A DNA stretch of 64,000 nucleotides. Source: Simmondsia chinensis. Taxonomy: Eukaryota > Streptophyta > Magnoliopsida > Caryophyllales > Simmondsiaceae. Under the pieces are notes generated by a model. The model made no database searches. It saw only the letters and a list, made by a program, of their open reading frames with translations, and was not told where the DNA came from. Positions 56,803 to 64,000 of this stretch are shown here, in pieces; within the stretch, counting starts at the first letter, position 1; every line of letters starts with the position of its first letter. The position numbers and the translations under genes were made by a program. Location: positions 27,141,212 to 27,205,211 of the forward strand of contig JAGTTD010000016.1 in NCBI GenBank assembly GCA_018398585.1, in the 5' to 3' direction.

Positions 56803-59800
56803 GGGAAATTGTACGGATATACTCAAAATGTATATTTTTTTTTCAAATACACATCCCAAAAATACACAAATAAACGCTGATTTTACACAAATATTACCCA
56901 TCATACACCGTGTATGAAGTGCATCATACACCAATAAAACTTGAAATACACGTATATAAGCAGATTTCAGACCACTGTACCCTTAAATAAATGGAAAAAC
57001 CTGCAAAAGTTGATTTTATGCTATTAAAACCTATCATACATTGTGTATGACAAGATCTTTACCGCTAATTACTTCAACTATACCTAAATAAGGTCATTTT
57101 ACACCATTAAAATGAATCATACCCAGTGTATGATTCGATTTCAGACCATTGTACCCCTAATTACTTGAAAAAAACAGCAAAAGTTGATTTTTTGCTATTA
57201 TAACCTATCATACATTGTGTATGATAAGTCATTTACAACTAATTACTTGAAAAACACCTGAATAAGTTCCTTTTACACCATTAAAACGTATCATACCCAT
57301 TGTATGATTCGATTTCATCCCACTGTAACAGTAATTAGTTGAAAAAACCAGTAAAAGTTGATTTTATGCCATTAAAACCTATCATATATTGTGTATGACA
57401 AGTCATTTACCATTAATTTCTTGTAATACACCTGCATAAGCTCATTTTACAACATTAAAACGAATCATACCCAGTGTATGATTCGATTTCAGACCCCTGT
57501 ACCCCTAATAACTTGAAAAAAAACAGCAAAAGTTAATTTTATGCCAATAAAACCTATCATACATTGTGTATGACAAGCTCTTTACCGCTAATTACTTCTA
57601 ATATACCTGAATAAGGTCACTTTACACCACTATAAAGCATCATACCTAGTTTATGATTCGATTCCAGACCACTGTACCCCTAATTACTTGAAAAAAAACA
57701 GCAAAAGTTGATTTTATGCCATTACAACCTATCATACATTGGGTATGATACGTCATTTACCACTAATTGTTTAGAAGTAAACCTGAATAAGCTCATTTCA
57801 AACCATTAAAACGAATCATACCCAGTGTATGATTCAATTTCAGACCACTTACCCCTAATTACTTGAAAAAACAGCAAAAGTTGATTTTTTGCCATTATAA
57901 CGTATCATACATTGCGTATGAGAAGTCATTTACAACTAATTCCTTGAAATAAACCTAAATAAGTTCATTTTACACCATTAAAACGCATCATACCCAGTGC
58001 ATGATTCGATTTCATCCCACTGTAACAGTAAATAGTTGAAAAAACCAGTAAAAGTTGATTTTATGCCATTAAACCTATCATACGTTGTGTATTACAAGTC
58101 ATTTACCACTAATTTCTTGTAATACACCTGAATAAGCTCATTTTAAACCATTAAAACGAATCATACCCAGTGTATGATTCGATTTCAGACCACTTACCCC
58201 TAATTACTTGAGAAAAACAGCAAAAGTTAATTTTATGCCATTAACACCTATAATAATTTGTGTATGATAAGTGATTTACAACTAATTGCTTGAAATAAAC
58301 CTGAATAAGTTCATTTTACACCATTAAAACAAATCATACCCATTGTATGATTCGATTCAGCCCTCTGTAACAGTAATTAGAAGTAAAAACCAGTAAAAGT
58401 TGATTTGTTGACATTATAACCTATCATACATTGTGTATGATAAGTCATTTACAACTAATTGCTTGAAAAACACCTGAATAAGTTCATTTTACAACATTAA
58501 AATGTATCATACCCATTGTATGATTCGATTTCATCCCACTGTAACAGTAATTAGTTGAAAAAACCAGTAAAAGTTGATTTTATGCCATTATAACCTATCA
58601 TACATTGTGTATGACAAGTCATTTACCACTAATTTCTTATAATAAACCTGAATAAGTTTATTTTAAACCATTAAAACGAATCATACCCAGTGTATGATAC
58701 TATTTCAGACCACTTACCCCTAATTACTTGAAAAAAACAGCAAAAGTTAATTTTATGCCATTAACACCTATAATAATTTGTGTATGATAAGTGATTTACA
58801 ACTAATTGCTTGAAATAAACCTGAATAAGTTCATTTTACACCATTAAAACACATCATACCCATTGTATGATTCGATTCAGCCCTCTGTAACAGTAATTAG
58901 AAGTAAAAACCAGTAAAAGTTGATTTGTTGACATTATAACCTATCATACATTGTGTATGATAAGTCATTTACAACTAATTGCTTGAAAAGAACCTGAATA
59001 AGTTCATTTTACACCATTAAAATGTATCATACCCATTGTATGATTCGATTTCATCCCACTGTAACAGTAATTAGTTGAAAAAAACAGCAAAAGTTGATTT
59101 TATGCCATTATAACCTATCATACATTGTGTATGACAAGTCATTTACCACTAATTTCTTGTAATACACCTGAATAAGTTCATTTTACACCATTAAAACGCA
59201 TCATACCTAGTGTATGATTCGATTTCATCCCACTGTACGTCTAATTACTTGAAAAAAAACAGCAACAGTTGATTTCATGCGATTATAACCAATCATACAT
59301 TGTGTATGATAAGTCATTTACCACTAATTGTTTTAATAAAACCTGAAAACGTTCATTTTAGACCATTTTAGAGTATCATACCCATTGTATGATTAGATTT
59401 CAGCCCACTGTAACAGTAATTACTTGAAAAAAAAGCAAAAGTTTGTTTTTTGCCATTATAACCTATCATACATTGTGTATGACAAGGCATTTACCACTAA
59501 TTGCTTGAACTACACCTGAATAAGTTCATTTTACACCATTTTAACTCATCATACCCATTGTATGATTCGATTTCAGCCCACTGTAACAGTAATTACTTGA
59601 AAAAAATAGCAAAAGTTGATTTTATGCCATTATAACCTATCATACATTGTGTATGACAAGTCATTTACCACTAATTGCTTGGAATACACCTGAATAAGTT
59701 CATTTTACACCATTAAAACGCATCATACCCAGTGTATGATTCGATTTCATCCAACTGTACGTCTAATTACTTGAAACAAAAAGCAAAAGTTGATTTTATG

Positions 59801-60234
59801 CCATTATAACCTATCATACATTGTGTATGATAAGTCTTTTACCACTAATTTCTTGTAATATACCTGAATAAGCTCATTTTACACCATTAAAAGGAATCAT
59901 ACCCAGTGTATGATTTTATTAATTACTTCAAGCACGCCTAAACAAGGTCTGGGAGGGAAGAAGAAGAAAGGGCAAATTTGGAAATTATATTTTTTTTTGG
60001 ACAAAAAAAAATTCAAAAGGAAAAAATAAATGAAGAAAAGGAGAGTGAAAGGTCAAAAGAGTGTACTTTTGCCTGCCTTGCATTAAATGAGGAGAGAGAA
60101 AGAGAGAGAGAGAGAGGGGACGGATGGGGGGGGTGAGGTGGGAGGGCATTTTTGTCCAAAAGAGTCTATTTATCGTTAAAGGGGTCTAAAAAACATTAAG
60201 GGGGGGCTGGGGGGTCCAATCCGTACGATTTCCC
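56803..60234 (-). repeat. Right terminal arm of the MULE (long TIR with ~174-bp tandem repeats)
   Basis: Starts GGGAAATTGTACGGAT (56803-56818), carries about 17 units of ~174 bp to about 59,935 (cores CATACCCAGTGTATGAT at roughly 57121, 57297, 57470, 57822, 58165 and onward), then the ~300-bp outer TIR. It is the inverted counterpart of the left arm but about 500 bp longer through extra repeat units. Confidence 0.9.
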
Positions 60235-60487
60235 AAAATTTTATGATCTAAGTACTCTAGGCTAGAGTTGAGTAATTTTTGTGAGAATTCACTCGATCTT
60301 TACCATGACATGATTATGATTATATATATGTTCATATTAATATTTTTACTAAAAAAAATAGCAAATCAATAAATAAAATTTATAGAATTTTAAATAAAGA
60401 TTCCTTAAATTATTCAAATTATGTGTTCCATCAGCATTTTTTGATTAAAAAAAATTATAAAAGTAAAAGGAACATAAAGGAACATAC

Positions 60488-60710
60488 TTAGTGCCTCAAG
60501 GGCTCCCGCCTACGCAAGGTCGGGGGGGGGATGTACGCAGTCTTCCTCCTTCAGGGTGTTAACCTGAAAAGAGGCTGTTTCCCAATGCCCTCAACCTGAG
60601 GGTGAGGACTTCCCAGGAGGTCACCCATCCTGGTACTACTCTCGCTCAAGCACGCTTAACTTCGGAATTCTAATGGGATCCGGTGACGGCGTGTTGGTGC
60701 CCTCTTTGGT
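60488..60710 (-). mobile_element. 5S rRNA-derived SINE, copy 4
   Basis: On the minus strand: CACCGGATCCCATTAGAATTCCGAAGTTAAG-type 5S blocks (here given as ATTAGAATTCCGAAGTTAAG), CGTGCTTGAGCGAGAGTAGT, ACCAGGATGGGTGACCTC, then the RTE tail with GGAGCCCTTGAGGCACTAAG. The middle is partly deleted compared with the other copies. No clear TSD. It sits only ~250 bp outside the MULE. Confidence 0.82.
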
Positions 60711-61753
60711 TGATTAGAGTACTTGGTTGATAAAAATTTTAACCCCCATATTAATAATTGTATTAATTTAATCTTTCTACAATTTATGTTGTGTTAAGTT
60801 AATCCTTAGTTCAAATTCAAGTTAAGTTTTTGATATAATTCTTAATGGCACAATTATGTAAAATGCAAGTAACCCACTATATATTCATCCATTAATTCAA
60901 TTTAACCCAACATGTAGTTGAATCATTGAAAATTACAATCATAACTTAACATAAATTTTACTATAAGGACCAAATTGAAATAATATATTATATAAACTAA
61001 ATTAATACAATAAAAATAAAAGAGCTAAATTAACACACAAGACAAAATACAGGATTTTTGATACAAAAAACCTAGTAGTATTATTGTGATTTATTACCCA
61101 CTAGGGCCTAGTGTTATTTTAAGCCAAAAAGTTTGGAGTTTAATTCTCGCCTTGAACTTGTCCTTGAAGACTTAACTTACCTAGTTCTTGTGGTGTGTGG
61201 GTCATTGCATGGGCCAAAATTTACCATGTTACCAGGTTTCTCGTTAGGAAAAAAAAAGGGTTATTTATACCAAAGGTTCTTGTACTTTGTCCGTTGTGTT
61301 AATTTAGTCATTGTACTTTCAATTGTATTAATCTAATCCCTGTACAATTTAAAATATATCAATTTGGTCTTTAGAGAAAATTTATGTTATGTTTTTAGTG
61401 AAATTTTTAATGGTTCGGCCACGATTTTGGGTTAAATTGAATAGACAGATGAATTTATAATAGATTACTTATATCTAACATAATTTTACTATTTAAAATT
61501 ACGTTATTAAATAACTTAAATTTGACCAAAGGATTAAATTGACACATTTTAAATTATGTAAAATCTAAATTAATATAATTACAAATATAAAGACTAAATT
61601 AATATAATAGATAAAATATAAGAAACTTTGTCATAAATACCCCAATAAAATAAATATTAGTGTGATTTATTGAATTTTGATGAATCATTTTGAGGCTAAA
61701 CCCCCGAGCACATCATCCTGGGCGCAATTTCCCGCCAGCATCCAAAACCCTAA
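60711..61753. other. Intergenic; decayed tRNA-type SINE and AT-rich repeats
   Basis: About 61,090-61,250 resembles the SINE at 3,490-3,675 (GGAGTTTAATTCTCG as box B, then a TTACCTAGTTCTTGTGG body and CCAGGTTTCTCGTTAGG end). The rest (61,270-61,650) is AT-rich repeated 'aatttagtc'-type sequence. The last ~80 bp before 61,754 is probably the 5' UTR/promoter of the next gene. Confidence 0.4.
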
Positions 61754-62790
61754 ATGCCGAAATTCATCTCCACAAATCGCATTAATCTCTTTCTTAATCT
61801 AAATTCTCCCTTCAAAAACCACAAATTTCCCATTTCAATTTCCCAATTTCAATCTCAAGCTCGAACCTTCAAGCTAGGGTCCATCTCAAATGAGCTTGAA
61901 AATGTACAATCACAAGTACCCACTGAAGAAAAACCTCAATTACGATCGAAAACGAATGAAATTCAAGATGATAGGGGAGTTTCTGTGTCGTCATCATCAG
62001 GGGTAAAATCGGAAGTTCAGGTGGCGCAACCATGGCCGGAATGGGAGGAATTGATGAAGGTGTTGGTAAAGAGGGGTTACATTGATGAAATTGGGAACCC
62101 TTTTGGGAGTAGGGAAGTGGGTTCGAAGAATTTGAACTTGATTCGTACTGCTTGTCTCAATTTCAGTAGGGATAGGTGTGATCTTATTAGGTAATGCATC
62201 ATTAGTTTTTGAGGTGAATGATTGATTATGTGTGGCATTGTTTTATGTTTTTGAATTTTGATTTTTGAGAAACTAAAAATCAAGTTAGTTACTATGTTGG
62301 ACCTGGTGTTGTTATCTTTTCTTTCTTCAAAATGGTATCAAATAGTATTCTTGTTTCACGTATACGTGTATGATACGTGTCAGACACCGATATTCTGCCA
62401 GAAAAAGAGTGCCATTGCTTTATAGGTGGGTAGTTATAAATACTCGCTGAGGGTTTATGCGAATGATTATGTGAGAGAGATAGAACAAAATCTCTTGTAC
62501 TTTTCCTGCAAATGTGTGAAAATCTGCAACTCTTTGGACGTAGGCACAACTGGTCGAACTATTTAAATCTTGTGTTGTGGTTTTCCTTTCCTTTTTTGAT
62601 TTTTCATTGTTCTTTTGCTTCATTACCCTAACAACTCATCCAGTTTGTTACTTCAACTAAAAATTGCTGCAGATTTTTGTCGAGGAGAGATATCAAGGTT
62701 GCGGTTGGATCAGGATGCCTAAGCCTTGACAGGAAAGTGGTGAACTCAGGAAAACGTCTACGAGCACTTGTTGGCATCAATGAAGGAAAT
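61754..62790 (+). CDS. Organelle zinc-finger protein (VAR3/OZ1-like), 5' part, runs off the window
   Basis: Two exons, 61754-62190 and 62673-62790, join at a GT-AG intron and give 185 codons in frame. The second ends at a good donor (GGAAAT|GTATGTG). The N-terminus (MPKFISTNRINLFLNLNS...) is basic and hydroxylated, like an organelle transit peptide. The conserved block WPEWEELMKVLVKRGYIDEI, then NPFGSREVGSKNLNLIRTAC and DIKVAVGSGCLSLDRKVVNS, matches from memory the N-terminal domain of the plant RanBP2-type zinc-finger proteins VAR3/OZ1, which act in plastid or mitochondrial development and RNA editing. The RanBP2 fingers would be in later exons. I found no further exon in 62,791-64,000, so the gene is cut by the window edge or has a long intron. 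Confidence 0.8.
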
Positions 62791-64000
62791 GTATGTGTTG
62801 GATATTCGTCGTTTGTTCCTCTTGTACTTTTAGCTGTCCTTTTAACGAGGGGAGACTGAAGATGTATTCCCTGTGAAAGAAAATGTAGCTAAATACACAA
62901 ACACGAAGTTTACGGATTACCTCAATTGCAGAATAGGATATGGACTTGTCTTATTGCCTTGTAAATCGCCATGAGAACTATAGAATTAACCAAGAGTCGG
63001 AGATGGTGACTCTAGAGAAAGAGGTGAGTATTGGAAGAGTTACTAATTTCTTAATCAGAATGAATTAATTGACATGGAAAGAGGAAAGGACTCTATTTAT
63101 AGGTACTAAATCCTATCCTCCTCTAACCAATACTCCCTCAAACCGGGGAGAGAATCCTCCCACTATATTAGTGGGATGATATCCACTATTCTCAACTGAT
63201 GAGATATTAATTATATAGCGGTTGACCAAGTCAGTGTCCAACACCTTGCAAGTGCTACAAAGAATGGAACTTTAAATTATTTTAAGTAAGGAATAACAAA
63301 TATGAAAATAAGTGCCTCCGTTTGTAAAATTTGTGAAAAATGTGTAAGGAGACTGGAGTAGGCTACCATGAGACCAAAGTTCATTCTAAAAAGATTCGAT
63401 TCGGGACTATTATATGTCCAAGGTCCAATATTGAAATAGTTTTGGAGATTTTCCTTGACTTTGTCCGTGTCAACAAACAATTGTTCACCACTGCATTGCA
63501 GTCCTTGTCACAGTCTTGCGGTAGTGGGGTGTTTCGTGTGCTATGTAATGGGTCGTAGTGTTTGAGTTTGGTTTTTTTAAGGGAATGTAAGTTGCTTTTA
63601 AAACCTTATATTTGTAAAAAATTTTGATGAATAGACATACAATTCTTTACTATTATATTCTTTTGGTAGTTTTTAATATGTAAATACTATTATAGACATG
63701 TTTTGGTAAGTACAATAAATATATATGCATTGTTGGCTAGCTCGAGCTCCATTGAGTATCAACCTTTATTTAGGGCTTGTTTGGCTAACCTTCTTTCTCA
63801 GAAAAAGAAGTGTTTCTTTTAGAAAAGCACTTTTTCCAAGATTTGAGGATATTTGGCCCAAAAAGAAAGTGCTTATAAATAGAACTGAAGTTTTCTACTT
63901 TTAAGCAGAAGCCCAAAAAAAAAAAAAAGTTTTTCAGATAAAAGCATCCCTATTGAAAGTGTCTTTTACAAAAGTGCTTTTGAAGAAATTTTTTTTTTCA
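62791..64000 (+). other. Probable long intron of the VAR3/OZ1-like gene
   Basis: No continuation exon is visible. About 63,770 onward matches the hAT-like MITE seen at 34,690-34,905 (GCTTGTTTGGCTAACC, AGAAAAGCACTTTTTCC) and is cut by the window end. Confidence 0.4.

Larger units (their letters stand above)
42348..60243. mobile_element. 17.9-kb Mutator-like element (MULE) carrying an Ulp1-like gene
   Basis: The element spans 42357-60234 and is flanked by a perfect 9-bp TSD, AAAATTTTA (42348-42356 and 60235-60243), the length typical of Mutator. Its ends are inverted: GGGAAATCGTACGGATTGG at left and CCAATCCGTACGATTTCCC at right, and the inverted similarity extends for about 3 kb. Two genes converge: a transposase relict (plus, 47,305-49,075) and an Ulp1-like protease gene (minus, 51,998-56,043). 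Convergent genes driven from TIRs are the known layout of maize MuDR (mudrA and mudrB). MULEs with Ulp1-like genes are known in plants. Here the transposase lacks its core, so the copy is non-autonomous. Tandem repeats fill the arms, leader introns, several protease-gene introns and spacers, while coding exons are free of them. Confidence 0.95.

Overview
This window is nuclear DNA of a flowering plant, most likely a eudicot. The evidence is spliced genes with GT-AG introns, a nuclear gene for a mitochondrial complex I subunit, a P-class PPR gene, a Rubisco-LSMT-like SET gene, RTE-type LINEs, SINEs, MITEs and a very large Mutator-like element (MULE). No prokaryotic gene organisation is seen.

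Layout. 1-10.5 kb is AT-rich and holds no gene I can support, only MITEs, a tRNA-type SINE, a 5S-rRNA-type SINE and LINE 3' ends. 10,515-18,261 (minus) is the complete five-exon NDUFS1 gene (745 aa). 18.4-25.6 kb holds a GGGTAA-rich MITE pair, a G-rich repeat, an RTE LINE with a perfect 16-bp target-site duplication (TSD) and another 5S SINE. 25,626-28,021 (minus) is a complete two-exon PPR gene (593 aa). 31,715-40,721 (plus) is a complete five-exon SET-domain methyltransferase gene (486 aa) whose third intron carries three separate retroelement insertions. 42,357-60,234 is one 17.9-kb MULE flanked by a perfect 9-bp TSD. 60.5 kb has a fourth 5S SINE. 61,754 onward (plus) is the start of an organelle zinc-finger (VAR3/OZ1-like) gene that runs off the window.

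The MULE is the main discovery. It is almost mirror-symmetric. Each half consists of a 2.9-3.4 kb terminal arm built of a ~174-bp tandem repeat, a C/CT-rich leader, a leader intron (carrying ~83-bp related repeats), a coding gene, a 3' region shared by both genes, and more repeats in opposite orientation. The left gene is a MuDR-type transposase that has lost its whole catalytic (DDE) core and part of the SWIM finger by an internal deletion, so it cannot move the element alone. The right gene is a SUMO-protease-like (Ulp1/C48) gene with eight coding exons that I could join into one continuous 797-codon frame. Its catalytic Cys lies in a separate last exon, and the His-Asp-Gln-Cys set is complete after splicing. 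The partner gene therefore looks intact although the transposase is dead. The repeats descend from one ~85-bp monomer with a CATACAC/GTGTATG palindrome and have evolved into 174-bp dimers in the arms.

The second notable item is a SINE family whose head is the 5S rRNA gene and whose tail is the 3' end of the RTE LINEs in this window. It is present in four copies, one with a 19-bp TSD.

Exon joins were made by eye from splice consensus, frame and recognised protein families. No searches were run.
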